A program made the translations under genes and the position numbers. This document shows positions 26,870 to 36,782 of a stretch of DNA of 64,000 nucleotides, piece by piece. Under the pieces are notes generated by a model. That model was not told the DNA's origin, did not search any database, and worked only from the letters and a program-made list of their open reading frames with translations. The stretch spans positions 99,151 to 163,150 of the forward strand of contig CABUJR010000003.1 in assembly GCA_902492015.1 (NCBI GenBank). Direction: 5' to 3'. Source of the DNA: an uncultured Eubacteriales bacterium. Lineage in GTDB: Bacteria; Bacillota; Clostridia; TANB77; CAG-508. Numbering within the stretch: position 1 is the stretch's first letter; the number at the start of each line of letters is the position of its first letter.

Positions 26870-29722
26870 ATGGCAACTAAAGAGGAAAGAGAAGATAGAA
26901 AAAAAAGAATAGAAAGAACAAAAGATACTGACAATCTTATTGCTGATAATGGTCTTGATGGAAAAGTCATAGATGTATATGATATTCTAGCAAGATCTAA
27001 TAGTCCTGTTGTAATTAAATTGAGAAAGCTTAATCAATATGGTATTACAGATGAAATGATAGCAGAATTGTATGCAAGTAATACAGGGAATGTTGAGACA
27101 AAAGAAACTGCTATTGATAATTTAAAAACAGTATATAAAAATTTAGTTAGATATATTAATAAAATGCCAAATGGCATAGTTATAGATCCTAGAACAGGAG
27201 AAAAAGATCAAGAAGCAAGTTATAGACAAGCAGTTAGAGTAGGAATTGAAAATGATAGTTTTTATAAGGAACAACAGAAAATTGGACAACAAGTGTTAAA
27301 AGAATTCATAAAAGAAGGTAAATTACCAGGAAATGAGAACAATGTTAGTAAATTTGATAAATTTATCGATAGAAAATATATTAAAAACACATTAAAAAGA
27401 GAAGATGATACAGATGAAAAAATTGAAGCACAGTTAAAAAAAGCATATATAAAAAATGCTTTAATTAGAAAAATGAATGAGCTAGAAAATATTATAGATA
27501 GTTATAAAGATAACTCTTTTGATATAACTAGCATACCAATAGAAGAAAGAGCAGAAGAAGCTAAGGTATTCATTTGTATAATGTTTAGTGAAGACGGATT
27601 ATTTTCAGAGCAAGAAAAGCGCAAGGCCTATGAATACATATATAAATTATTTCCTGATTGCGAATCTAAAGAACAGAATGGATTATTAAGAGAAATAATC
27701 AGTATTAATGAACACAAAGACATAGAAACTGTAACTGTAGATGATTGTTTTGATAGTGCAAAAAGATGGAGCAATGAACAAATAGAACTTTATGGAAAAG
27801 AAGCAACTGAATATGTTAAAATTGGAAATGAGATTTTACTAATTGAAGCAAAATTACAATATACAGATAAAAATACTCCAGAATATATTTCATTGATGGA
27901 TAGAATGAATAAAATATATGAAAAAAATCCTCAATATAACGAAAAATTAAATTTGTTAAGAAATGAAAACGGTTCACTTACACTAGAAGCTCAAAATATG
28001 GTTAATGAATATGTTGGTACTATAAGAGATATTACATTGGATAAAATAATTGAAAAAACTGATATATCAAAATTATCAGAAGATGATAAAAATAAATATG
28101 CAACATATTTATTGGTAGCTGCAACTACCAAAACAAATATTAATATTGCTGAAAAGGCTATATCAACTTTAAAACAGATGTATCCAGATATTGCGTCATC
28201 TATAGAAAAAAATAATGAAAATAATACTTTAATAGAACAAGTTACAACTGCATTATTAGGGGAAAAAGTTAATTATGAAGATGAAATCAATTTGATGAGA
28301 GAAACTATAAATAAAATATTAATAGAAAATCGATTTGAAAGATTTATAGATAAAGAAAAAGATAGTGCTAATACAAAAATCTCAGATAAAGAAGTTGAAA
28401 TGCTATATGCAAAAGAATCAGTAGAATTATTAACAGGGATAGATTTAACTAAAAGTACACTACAAAATAAATTTAATAAAGATTCTAAAATGGAGTTTTC
28501 AAAGACTGATGAAAAAACATATATGGAGTTATTTCAAAAATCAAGCATAGGATCTTGGATAAGCAACAAAGAAGAAGTAATATTTCATAGGTATATGGCG
28601 CTACTACTTTTAGAAGATAAACTGACAGAAGAAGAAATAAAAAATGGAGCAACAAAATATAAAATAACTCAAAATATGCTGGAAAAAATGCAAACAGATC
28701 ATCCAGATTTAGCAAAGAAAATTTTAGAATTCTCTCCTGAAAAATTACAAGAGCTGAAAGAGCAGGAAAAAGTTTTTGAAAAAAATAAATTGAATTCAAA
28801 AGTCTTAGACTTTTATCAAAAAAATGTATTAACCTTAAAACCAAATTATTATGGTTTGGAGAAACAAGACAAATACGAGTTTTTAAGAATAACTATTCTT
28901 TCAAGAGAATTAGCTAAAAGGGCTGATACTCCAGAAGAAAGTCAGATGCTTTTAAAGCTGTCTAATAGAGCTTTGGAAATAATGAATACAGATGAAAATA
29001 AATTTATAGAATTTGATGAAAATGGAAATGGAATTATAAATGAGAAGGCTTTATTGTTTGAGTATAGAAATTATACAACTGCAAATAGACTAAATGGAAA
29101 TAGTTTAGATGAAGTAGGTAAGAATCTCTATGAAAAATATCAAAGATCATATTTTATTGGAAAGATGACAGAATATTCAAAACTTAAAGATTCAGATTTT
29201 GGAGAATTAGCATCTAAATCTGATGAAGAAAAACTTAGTGAAATAATAAGTTTTAAAGAGAGAAAAAATCGAGAAAGATTGGATAGTTTAACTAATCAAC
29301 AACAATCTATTGAAACAAATGAAAGCGAGGAAAAAATAGGTGAAAAACAATCTATATTAAGAACAGAAAATATTAGTACAAATGACAGAGATTCTAAAAG
29401 TCTAACAGAAGTGGTACCAGATAAATCTATTATTAGTAGATTAAAAACAGCATTTAATGGTATTAAAAATAATGTTAAAGCTGCTTTTAAAAAGGTTAAA
29501 GATGTATTTGCAGGGAAAAAAACTGATGAAAACAATATAGAAAGTAATCAATCAAATTCTCAGACATCTAAAAGATCTCAAGAATCTGCTTTTGATAAAT
29601 ATATAGTTGAAGGTGTATCAGGTAGAATTCAGGAACAAGAGCAAAATAAAACAGAGACTGTAGAAAAAGGTAAAAAAGCTCAAGAAGCAAAAACTGAAGA
29701 ATATGAAGATATAACTATGTAG
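26870..29722 (+). CDS. giant hypothetical protein, 950 aa (paralogue of the previous gene)
   Basis: Unknown function. It shares blocks in the same order with the 1273-aa neighbour, listed there, and is shorter mainly by a missing central segment. It starts with a very charged sequence (KEEREDRKKRIERTK) and ends with a basic amphipathic stretch (SRLKTAFNGIKNNVKAAFKK at about 865-884) and a Ser/Gln/Glu-rich tail, a layout also seen at the end of the paralogue. The basic helices could bind membranes or nucleic acid (inference). A GGTGGGAG ribosome site lies close to the ATG. trmFO follows after 32 bases without a visible terminator, so trmFO may be read from this promoter. Confidence 0.75.
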   Translation: MATKEEREDRKKRIERTKDTDNLIADNGLDGKVIDVYDILARSNSPVVIKLRKLNQYGITDEMIAELYASNTGNVETKETAIDNLKTVYKNLVRYINKMPNGIVIDPRTGEKDQEASYRQAVRVGIENDSFYKEQQKIGQQVLKEFIKEGKLPGNENNVSKFDKFIDRKYIKNTLKREDDTDEKIEAQLKKAYIKNALIRKMNELENIIDSYKDNSFDITSIPIEERAEEAKVFICIMFSEDGLFSEQEKRKAYEYIYKLFPDCESKEQNGLLREIISINEHKDIETVTVDDCFDSAKRWSNEQIELYGKEATEYVKIGNEILLIEAKLQYTDKNTPEYISLMDRMNKIYEKNPQYNEKLNLLRNENGSLTLEAQNMVNEYVGTIRDITLDKIIEKTDISKLSEDDKNKYATYLLVAATTKTNINIAEKAISTLKQMYPDIASSIEKNNENNTLIEQVTTALLGEKVNYEDEINLMRETINKILIENRFERFIDKEKDSANTKISDKEVEMLYAKESVELLTGIDLTKSTLQNKFNKDSKMEFSKTDEKTYMELFQKSSIGSWISNKEEVIFHRYMALLLLEDKLTEEEIKNGATKYKITQNMLEKMQTDHPDLAKKILEFSPEKLQELKEQEKVFEKNKLNSKVLDFYQKNVLTLKPNYYGLEKQDKYEFLRITILSRELAKRADTPEESQMLLKLSNRALEIMNTDENKFIEFDENGNGIINEKALLFEYRNYTTANRLNGNSLDEVGKNLYEKYQRSYFIGKMTEYSKLKDSDFGELASKSDEEKLSEIISFKERKNRERLDSLTNQQQSIETNESEEKIGEKQSILRTENISTNDRDSKSLTEVVPDKSIISRLKTAFNGIKNNVKAAFKKVKDVFAGKKTDENNIESNQSNSQTSKRSQESAFDKYIVEGVSGRIQEQEQNKTETVEKGKKAQEAKTEEYEDITM

Positions 29723-29754
29723 ATAAAAACTAAGGAGTGAATTACAAATATATT

Positions 29755-31203
29755 ATGAAAGAAATTATAGTAATAGGTGGAGGTCTTGCAGGATGTGAGG
29801 CTGCATTACAAATTGCAAAAAGAAAAATAAAAGTAAAATTATATGAGATGAAACCAGTTAAATTTTCAAATGCACATTCAAATAAAGATTTAGCTGAAAT
29901 AGTATGTAGTAATTCATTTAAATCAAATCTTTTAACAAATGCATGTGGATTATTAAAAGAGGAATTGAGAAAATTGGGGAGTGAACTTATTCCCATAGCA
30001 GATAAAGTACAAGTCCCAGCTGGACAAGCTTTAGCTGTTGACAGAGAAAAATTTTCTAAATTAGTTACAGAAATGATTGAAGAAAATGAATATATAGAAG
30101 TTATAAGAGAAGAAGTAAAAGAAATTCCTAAAGATAATATTGTTATAATAGCAACTGGACCACTTACTTCAGAAAATTTGTCAAAAAAAATTTCTGATTT
30201 AACTGGAGATGATAAATTATTCTTTTATGATGCAGCAGCACCAATAGTTGAAAAAGATACTATAAATATGGATATAGGTTTCTTAGGTGACAGGTATGCA
30301 CAAGAAAGAGAAAAAGATGAAGATTACGAAGTTTGGAAAGAAAGAATAAGGAATATAAAAGGAAGTTATATAAATCTTCCTATGAATAAGGAAGAATATG
30401 AAAAATTCTATAATGAATTAGTAAATGCCGAAGTTGTAACTTTACATGAATTTGAAAAAAGAGAAATATTTGAAGGTTGTATGCCTATCGAAATCATGGC
30501 AAAAAGAGGAATAGATACATTAAGGTTTGGACCTTTAAAACCAGTAGGATTTACAGATCCAAGAACAGGTAAAAGACCTTATGCAGTTATACAACTAAGA
30601 CAGGACAATCAAGAAGGTAATTTATATAATATAGTAGGTTTTCAAACAAACTTGAAATATGGAGAGCAAAAGAGAGTTTTTTCTTTAATTCCAGGCTTGG
30701 AAAAAGCAAACTTTGTAAAATATGGTGTTATGCATAGAAATACATACATAAATTCTACATTTATTTTAGATAATACATATAATTTTAAAGAAGATAGAAA
30801 AATATTTTTTGCAGGTCAAATTACTGGCGTTGAAGGTTATGTTGAATCAATCTCATCAGGTTTTGTTGCTGGAATTAATGCTGTAAAAATGTATGATATA
30901 TTTAACAATATAAAAAAAGAAATTAATGAAGAAGATAACATAGGCGAAAAAGTTTACATAAATTATAAAGAAAAAATAGATAATTTTTATGAAAAAGAAA
31001 AAATTACTTTTCCAAAGGAAATGGTGATAGGAGCTCTATCTGAATATATATCTACTAAAAATGATAAATTTCAACCAATGAATGCTAATTTTGGAATACT
31101 ACCACAATTAGAAGAAAAGATTAAAGATAAGAAATTAAGATATAGTAAATTAGCTGAAAGATCTATGAATATTTTAATTAATGAATTAATTGACAAAAAA
31201 TAA
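29755..31203 (+). CDS. trmFO: tRNA (uracil-54-C5)-methyltransferase, folate/FAD-dependent
   Basis: TrmFO uses methylene-tetrahydrofolate and FADH2 to make ribothymidine at tRNA position 54. FAD-binding motif VIGGGLAGCEAALQIA is at the N-terminus; the catalytic cysteines known from Bacillus TrmFO fall in IVCSNSFKSN and EGCMPIEIMA; FAGQITGVEGYVESISSG is the conserved C-terminal FAD block. I start at the ATG at 29755 (482 residues), which gives the normal N-terminus MKEIIVIGGG. The only AAGGAG lies 17 bases before it and overlaps an in-frame GTG at 29737, so initiation is not ideal. Confidence 0.94.
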   Translation: MKEIIVIGGGLAGCEAALQIAKRKIKVKLYEMKPVKFSNAHSNKDLAEIVCSNSFKSNLLTNACGLLKEELRKLGSELIPIADKVQVPAGQALAVDREKFSKLVTEMIEENEYIEVIREEVKEIPKDNIVIIATGPLTSENLSKKISDLTGDDKLFFYDAAAPIVEKDTINMDIGFLGDRYAQEREKDEDYEVWKERIRNIKGSYINLPMNKEEYEKFYNELVNAEVVTLHEFEKREIFEGCMPIEIMAKRGIDTLRFGPLKPVGFTDPRTGKRPYAVIQLRQDNQEGNLYNIVGFQTNLKYGEQKRVFSLIPGLEKANFVKYGVMHRNTYINSTFILDNTYNFKEDRKIFFAGQITGVEGYVESISSGFVAGINAVKMYDIFNNIKKEINEEDNIGEKVYINYKEKIDNFYEKEKITFPKEMVIGALSEYISTKNDKFQPMNANFGILPQLEEKIKDKKLRYSKLAERSMNILINELIDKK

Positions 31204-31232
31204 CAAAAATGTAAAAAAATTATGTAAAACTA

Positions 31233-31261
31233 TTGAAAAAATCCAGTATTTGTGCTAAAAT
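31233..31261 (+). promoter_or_regulatory. promoter of the unknown five-gene locus
   Basis: TTGAAA (31233-31238) and TAAAAT (31256-31261) are exactly 17 bases apart. This is the only good promoter I see before the 38.6-kb str promoter, so the locus 31.3-38.6 kb may be one long unit. Confidence 0.7.
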
Positions 31262-31320
31262 TATAAATAGTTGAGTTATGCGTTTAAGTATAAAATGTAA
31301 TGTATGGAGGTATTTATTAA

Positions 31321-33426
31321 ATGTCGCAAAAAAATATGTCTTTTGAAGATATGATCAAACTAGTTAAACTTATTTCTGAAAAAAAGTTAGACAAAAACTT
31401 TGAAAGAAAAATGTCTAAGGCTGTAAGTGAATTTGGAAGATATAAAACTGATGAAATTATGCAAGTAACTTATATGATTAAGGGAGGAGCTAATTTAAGA
31501 TTTTCAAATAAGCTGAATACAGTACAAGTTCTTGGGGGAAGAGAAAAAGCTGAAAGATCAAAATCAAACCTAGAAGAATTTATTGAGAAAAAAGATCTTT
31601 CAAAAGAAGATATAGATTATTGTAAATCAGTAATTAATGTATTAGAAAAATACATAAAAGGACTAGAACAGAAAAGTAAAAAAGATACTGGAGAAAAAAA
31701 GTCTAAAAAAGATAGCACTAGTAAAGAAAATACTGAAAAAGAAAGTAGCGGCAAAGAAAGTAGTAGCAAAAAAAAGAAAGATAAAGAAAATCAAAATAAT
31801 GATAATAATAAAAAAAGTGAGAAAGGAAATAAAAATATGAGTGAAGTTGATAAAATAAAAAGAAAGATTGAGGAATTTGAAGCTAAAAAAGCAGATATCC
31901 AACCTAAAGTAGATGGAATAAAACCACATCTTAATTCTGATGGTCCAGATAAGGATACAGAATTTGCTAAAAAAGTAGAATCAGCACATTTTGCTGGAGT
32001 TGAAGAATTAGAAGCAGATTTGAAAAAAACAGAATTAGAAATGCATAAAATGGAAGATGAAGGAAAAAAAGAAGGAAATGCAGAGTATCAAAAATTAGAA
32101 TCAAAAGCAGTTGATTTAAGAAGTTCTATTTCTTTAGAAAATAATGAACTAAGAGCTGCAAAACTTAGAGTAGAAAAATATAAAGAAGAATTAGAAAACT
32201 TAGATACAAGAGATATGGATTATGTTGAAGCAATTAGAGCAAAAAGCGAATTAAAAGAAGTAATTGCAGAAGCAGAAAAAAGAGTTAAAGAACTAGAAGA
32301 GAGACAAGAAAAAGTTGAGGAAGAAAAGAAATCTCCAGAAACAAAAATGAAAGCAAGTGATTTGAGAGATGAAAAATCAAAATATTTTACACAAGAAAAA
32401 GCAAGGTTAAATTCAGAAGTAGAAAAAGTAAAATATGAAATGCAAGGTATTTTAATACAGTTGAAAGATTTTAAATATGAATATCAAGAAGGCACAAGAA
32501 TAATAACAAATGGTGGAGAAGTAAAAAAATTAAATGAAAAGTATGAAGCATTAAAAGATCAATTAAATGATATTCAAGCTGCAATAGATTTATGTGATGA
32601 GCAAAAAGCTTTGATATCACAAGAATTAGAAGAGGCTACAAAAGAAATTAATGATATAATTTCAAGAAAAGATAAAAAAGCAGAAAACGATAATCCTGGC
32701 AAAGATGATAATGATGGCAAAGATGAAAATGATGGCAAAGATGAAAATGACGGCAAAGACGAAAATGATGGCAAAGACGAAAACGATGGTAAAGACGAGA
32801 ATGACGGTAAAAACGAGAATGATGGCAAAGATGAAAACGATGGTAAAGACGAGAATGACGGTAAAGACGAGAATGATGGCAAAGATGACAATGACGGCAA
32901 AGACGATAATGATGGTAAAGATGACAATGACGGCAAAGACGATAATGATGGCAAAGATGAGAATGATGGCAAAGATGAAAACGATGGTAAAGATGAAAAT
33001 GATGGCAAAGACGAGAATAATGGTAAAGATGGTAAAAATAAATTAATAATAAATGGAAGAAGAGAATACGAAAATGCTGGATTTTTCCAAAAAGCAACAT
33101 TAAAAGCAGAAGCATGGGCATTAGAAAATGGATTAGAAGATAATGAGCCTGTACCATTATTACAAAGATTAAGATTATTCTTGCCTAGTAGAAAATATAA
33201 GAAAGAAGCAATAAATTATTTATCAACTGGAAAATTAAGTATTAAGGAAGATGGTATATATATAAACCATGACGAAGATATAGAAGAATCAAAAGATAAA
33301 GGATCAAAAGAGCAAAAAGATCCATTCCAAAAACAAGATAAAACTCCTATACCAGAAAAATCTGAAAAAGGGAAAGATGAGAATGCAAAAGAATCAAAAG
33401 AAGAAAAAGGTGAAGAAAGAGAGTAA
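31321..33426 (+). CDS. hypothetical coiled-coil protein with 18 hexapeptide repeats, 701 aa
   Basis: Not recognised. Order of parts: a helical N-terminal domain (about residues 1-120), a Lys/Ser/Glu low-complexity linker (about 120-175), a long coiled coil (about 175-450), 18 copies of the hexapeptide D-E/D-N-D-G-K (about 462-569), a compact domain starting LIINGRREYENAGFFQKA (about 575-650) and a Lys/Glu-rich tail. The repeats are acidic and flexible and could bind cations or serve as a spacer. No signal peptide or membrane span. Start follows TGGAGG with its own promoter. It heads the locus that includes the 1085-, 65-, 444- and 76-residue genes. Confidence 0.75.
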   Translation: MSQKNMSFEDMIKLVKLISEKKLDKNFERKMSKAVSEFGRYKTDEIMQVTYMIKGGANLRFSNKLNTVQVLGGREKAERSKSNLEEFIEKKDLSKEDIDYCKSVINVLEKYIKGLEQKSKKDTGEKKSKKDSTSKENTEKESSGKESSSKKKKDKENQNNDNNKKSEKGNKNMSEVDKIKRKIEEFEAKKADIQPKVDGIKPHLNSDGPDKDTEFAKKVESAHFAGVEELEADLKKTELEMHKMEDEGKKEGNAEYQKLESKAVDLRSSISLENNELRAAKLRVEKYKEELENLDTRDMDYVEAIRAKSELKEVIAEAEKRVKELEERQEKVEEEKKSPETKMKASDLRDEKSKYFTQEKARLNSEVEKVKYEMQGILIQLKDFKYEYQEGTRIITNGGEVKKLNEKYEALKDQLNDIQAAIDLCDEQKALISQELEEATKEINDIISRKDKKAENDNPGKDDNDGKDENDGKDENDGKDENDGKDENDGKDENDGKNENDGKDENDGKDENDGKDENDGKDDNDGKDDNDGKDDNDGKDDNDGKDENDGKDENDGKDENDGKDENNGKDGKNKLIINGRREYENAGFFQKATLKAEAWALENGLEDNEPVPLLQRLRLFLPSRKYKKEAINYLSTGKLSIKEDGIYINHDEDIEESKDKGSKEQKDPFQKQDKTPIPEKSEKGKDENAKESKEEKGEERE
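32704..33027 (+). repeat. 18 tandem 18-bp coding repeats
   Basis: Eighteen in-frame copies of an 18-bp unit encode the hexapeptide D-E/D-N-D-G-K. Changes between copies are mainly at third codon positions (GAT/GAC, GGC/GGT, AAT/AAC) plus E/D swaps, so the peptide appears conserved while the DNA drifts. Because the unit is a multiple of three with no stop in any frame, spurious open frames run through it on both strands. Confidence 0.95.
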
Positions 33427-33465
33427 TTGTTAAAATAAATAGTATATATTTAGGAGGAAAAATGT

Positions 33466-36400
33466 ATGGCTGATCCAAAGGAAAAAGAAGTATTTAAATA
33501 TGGGGTCAAAAAAGAGATAATTGAAGATAGAATTTCAAAATATGAAGAAATACAAAATCAAGATTTAGGAGATAAAAGCCCAATTACTGCTCTAAATGTA
33601 TTAGAAATCCAATTTAATGATTTAATTAAAGAGGAAGAAGCTGCTAAAGATGATCCTGAAAGAGAAGAAAAATTAGCAAAACTAAAACAGAAAAGAAAGG
33701 AAATTGAAGAAAAAGTAAATCAAATCAATAAAGAAAACAAAGAAATTTTAAAAGCTAATGATGTGATTGAAGAGCTTGAAGATTTACTAAAAACTTCAAA
33801 AGAAGAATATAGTTTTGTAGAAATTGAAGAGATTGAAAAAAGAATAGAAGAATACAAAAAGATGTTATTCAATTTAGATAGTTCTGCTTTAGGAAAACGT
33901 AAGAGCGAACTAGAGGCATTAATAGCAAAACAAAAAGAAGAGCTAGAAAAATTAAAAGAAAATGCTGCTAAAAAAGATGATAAAACAAGTGTTGAACCAG
34001 GAAAAGAGTATCTTGATTCAGCTACAGAAAAAGCAAAAAAAGATTTAGAGGATAAAATAGCAAATAGAGAAGCTATGATAGCAGGAAGAGGAAACGAATT
34101 GAATCCTGCAAGATATGAAGAATTAGCTGAATGGAAAAAACAACTTGCTGATTTAAATTCTGGAAAAATAACAGATGAAATAAGAGAAGCAGCTATAAAT
34201 GGTGAAATAAAAGATTTAGAAGACAAAATAGCAAACAGAGAAGCTATGATAGCAGGAAGAGGAAATGAATTAAATCCTGCAAGATATGAAGAGCTAAAAG
34301 CTTGGAAAGAAAGATTATCTGCACTTTTAAATTCAAAAGGACCTAAAGAACTAACAGAAGATGATAAAAAAATTGCAGAATTAGAAAAAAGTATTGCAGA
34401 AAATGAAAAAGAGCTTGAAGAAGTTAATAAATCTTTAGAAGAATTAGAAAAAAGAAATATAGTAGATTTAACAAATCAAAAAAGAGTTATAGAAAATAGA
34501 ATTGAAGAGTTAGAAGACTTAGCTAAAGAAAAATCTTTATTTAAGATTAATGAAAAAGGCGAAGTTGAAATAAAATATCCAGATATGCCAGTTGAAATTG
34601 ATGAACAAGCTATAGCAGATGAATATATGGCTAGAAGAACAGATATGCTTGATAAATACTATGGTAATAAGGAAAAATCAGCTGAATATAAAGAAAAAAT
34701 GCAAGAATTCAAATCTCATATAGTTGAAAAAGAATTTGAATTTGTTGATAAAGATGGTAAGAGACAAACAGGAGTTTATTCAACAGTTGAACCTTATGAA
34801 GGCATGGAAGATGATTTAGCATTTTTACAATTAGAAGAATATGCTGATAGATTAGAAAGATTAACTAAATATGAAGCTGGAGACATATCTGCTTATTCAA
34901 AATTTAAAAATCCAGAAGCTGTTGCAGAAAGAGATAAATCCTACATAGAAACTAATAATAGTGCATATAATAGATTAGTTACAACAAAGAAAAACTTAAT
35001 GACATTAGGAAAATATGGTGAAAAAGTTCCATATTCTAAAATGCAAGAAGGACAAACTGTAAGAAATATATTAAGAGCAGTTGGAAATGCAGGAAGATTT
35101 ATAAGAAATCATACAACAGCTCCAATTAACAAATTCATAGGTTCAAAAATTGTTGCACCTATATATGGAGCGGTTACTGGTGTAAATAAAGGTAATGTAG
35201 CTGGATTATATTCTAATAAATTTACACATAGATATGTTGCAAGAAGAGAATATTTTGCATCACAAGGCAAAGGATATTTTGCAAGTAGATTTAATAGTAT
35301 ATTTAAAGCAAAAGAAGGTAATAAAGCAATTTTATCTGCTGGAGCTCATGATATTAAAGAATCTATAAAAACTAAATATACAGATCAAGCAATTAAAGCT
35401 GCAAGACAAAAACAAATTGAATTTGCAGGAAAAAGCATAGAAGAGCAAATGGAAATGCTAAAAGAAGACCTAGATAAAGCAACAGATCCACAAGCTAAAG
35501 CTAAGCTTGAAAATACATTAGAAATATTAAAGAAAGCAGAAGCTCAAATTAAGTTAGATAAAGAAAAAGCAGATAACATGAAAATAAGACAAACAATACA
35601 AACTGATGCTGTTGATATGGACCAACATGATAAAGCAAATAAAGAAAATGTTACAAGAACAGTAACAGGAATTAAAATGCTTACTAGATTTGGTATTAAG
35701 AAATTTGTTGGACCTAAAATAAAACAATGGTTAGTAGAGCATACTCAAAAACAAGTTACAGTGCCAGAACAATATCAAGAACCAGTACAAAGTGAAAAAT
35801 GGGTAGAAACTACATATAAAGAACAAACAGTACCAGTTTATGGAACTAAAGCTGATCATTCAAGTACTACACTTGAAGATATAATGAGTTCAAATGCTGG
35901 TAAACAAGTTGAAGGATATTATTCAGTATATGGTGGAGAAACTAGACCAAAAATGTATGATTTAACAGGTAATGAAAAAATCACTGCTGTGTTCCAAGGT
36001 GCTGGAAATAAAGGTACAGGTCTATCAGATACAGCTGGATTAACATCTCCAACATTAACAGATAGAGCTTTTGATGCAAGCTTTTTAGGAACAAATGGAG
36101 TATTGAAACAAGATGTTACAGTAGAACAAATCATTAATGCGATAGGTGCTGATAAGGTAAATCCTGATACACTTTCAGACTTATATGTTTCAGTAGGAGA
36201 TAAATGTTGGGTTAAACTTACAGACTTATATGATGGATTAACTAAAACTCAAATTGGAACTGAAGTTAAAAAAGTTATAGATGTTCCTGGACACATGGAA
36301 AAAGTTACAGAGATGGTTACTAAAACAAGAGATGTAACAAAAATGGTGGAAAATACAAGAGTTACTAGTGTTTTAGATAAATTAGGTATTGCTTATGATG

Positions 36401-36723
36401 TTGGAGCATCAGCATTACTTGTAGATGATATTTATGAAAATGCAAGAAAAACAAAAACAAATGTAAGAAGAACTAAACCACAACCAAGAAATTACGATTA
36501 TGAAGCAGGATATGTTGGTAAAAAACAACCAGATTATGAAGCTGATTTAGAAGTGGTAGAAATAAAAGATGGTGTTTTAAGAGGTGGAAATATTATAAAA
36601 GATGATATCGAAACAAAAACTGATAAAAAAGATAAAACACCAGAGAAAAATAAACAAGATAAAAAACAAGATAAAAAACAAGATAAAAAACAAAAAGAAG
36701 ATAGAGACGATGAAGAAAGATAA
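33466..36723 (+). CDS. hypothetical 1085-aa coiled-coil protein with internal repeat
   Basis: Unknown family, 39 bases after the 701-aa gene with an excellent AGGAGG site. The N-terminal 360 residues are coiled coil and include a near-identical duplicated block (NREAMIAGRGNELNPARYEE, copies from about residues 193 and 250). The middle (about 510-760) is a basic helical domain (KFIGSKIVAPIYGAVTGVNK). The region 760-960 changes to a Gly/Thr/Val-rich, beta-looking domain with PEQYQEPVQSEKWVETTYKE and GYYSVYGGETRP. The C-terminus has KTKTNVRRTKPQPRNYDYEA, shared with the next small gene, then a Lys/Asp tail (repeated KKQDKKQDKK). No membrane span seen. A structural or scaffold role is my inference. 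Confidence 0.75.
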   Translation: MADPKEKEVFKYGVKKEIIEDRISKYEEIQNQDLGDKSPITALNVLEIQFNDLIKEEEAAKDDPEREEKLAKLKQKRKEIEEKVNQINKENKEILKANDVIEELEDLLKTSKEEYSFVEIEEIEKRIEEYKKMLFNLDSSALGKRKSELEALIAKQKEELEKLKENAAKKDDKTSVEPGKEYLDSATEKAKKDLEDKIANREAMIAGRGNELNPARYEELAEWKKQLADLNSGKITDEIREAAINGEIKDLEDKIANREAMIAGRGNELNPARYEELKAWKERLSALLNSKGPKELTEDDKKIAELEKSIAENEKELEEVNKSLEELEKRNIVDLTNQKRVIENRIEELEDLAKEKSLFKINEKGEVEIKYPDMPVEIDEQAIADEYMARRTDMLDKYYGNKEKSAEYKEKMQEFKSHIVEKEFEFVDKDGKRQTGVYSTVEPYEGMEDDLAFLQLEEYADRLERLTKYEAGDISAYSKFKNPEAVAERDKSYIETNNSAYNRLVTTKKNLMTLGKYGEKVPYSKMQEGQTVRNILRAVGNAGRFIRNHTTAPINKFIGSKIVAPIYGAVTGVNKGNVAGLYSNKFTHRYVARREYFASQGKGYFASRFNSIFKAKEGNKAILSAGAHDIKESIKTKYTDQAIKAARQKQIEFAGKSIEEQMEMLKEDLDKATDPQAKAKLENTLEILKKAEAQIKLDKEKADNMKIRQTIQTDAVDMDQHDKANKENVTRTVTGIKMLTRFGIKKFVGPKIKQWLVEHTQKQVTVPEQYQEPVQSEKWVETTYKEQTVPVYGTKADHSSTTLEDIMSSNAGKQVEGYYSVYGGETRPKMYDLTGNEKITAVFQGAGNKGTGLSDTAGLTSPTLTDRAFDASFLGTNGVLKQDVTVEQIINAIGADKVNPDTLSDLYVSVGDKCWVKLTDLYDGLTKTQIGTEVKKVIDVPGHMEKVTEMVTKTRDVTKMVENTRVTSVLDKLGIAYDVGASALLVDDIYENARKTKTNVRRTKPQPRNYDYEAGYVGKKQPDYEADLEVVEIKDGVLRGGNIIKDDIETKTDKKDKTPEKNKQDKKQDKKQDKKQKEDRDDEER
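34042..34341 (+). repeat. duplicated coding segment, 171-bp period
   Basis: Two blocks of about 40 codons, beginning at 34042 and 34213, encode almost the same peptide (DLEDKIANREAMIAG onwards, then diverging at AEWKKQL versus KAWKERL). They are nearly identical in DNA too, indicating a recent internal duplication. Confidence 0.85.
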
Positions 36724-36735
36724 TATAAAATTAAT

Positions 36736-36768
36736 AAATAGAGATACTTTGCAAAGTATCTCTATTTT
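36736..36768 (+). terminator. terminator-like hairpin between the 1085- and 65-aa genes
   Basis: AAATAGAGATACTTT (36736-36750) is matched by AAAGTATCTCTATTT (36753-36767), a near-perfect palindrome with only a short T-run. The next gene starts 15 bases later without its own promoter, so the hairpin probably reduces rather than stops expression downstream. Confidence 0.65.
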
Positions 36769-36782
36769 AGAAAGGGAAAGAT

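Noticed and set aside
32574..33157. Long open frames on both strands across the 18-bp repeats (for example Ser/Leu/Pro-rich and Met/Lys-rich peptides)
   Set aside because: They exist only because an 18-bp repeat keeps every frame open; they lack ribosome sites and their peptides are simple repeats of shifted codons.
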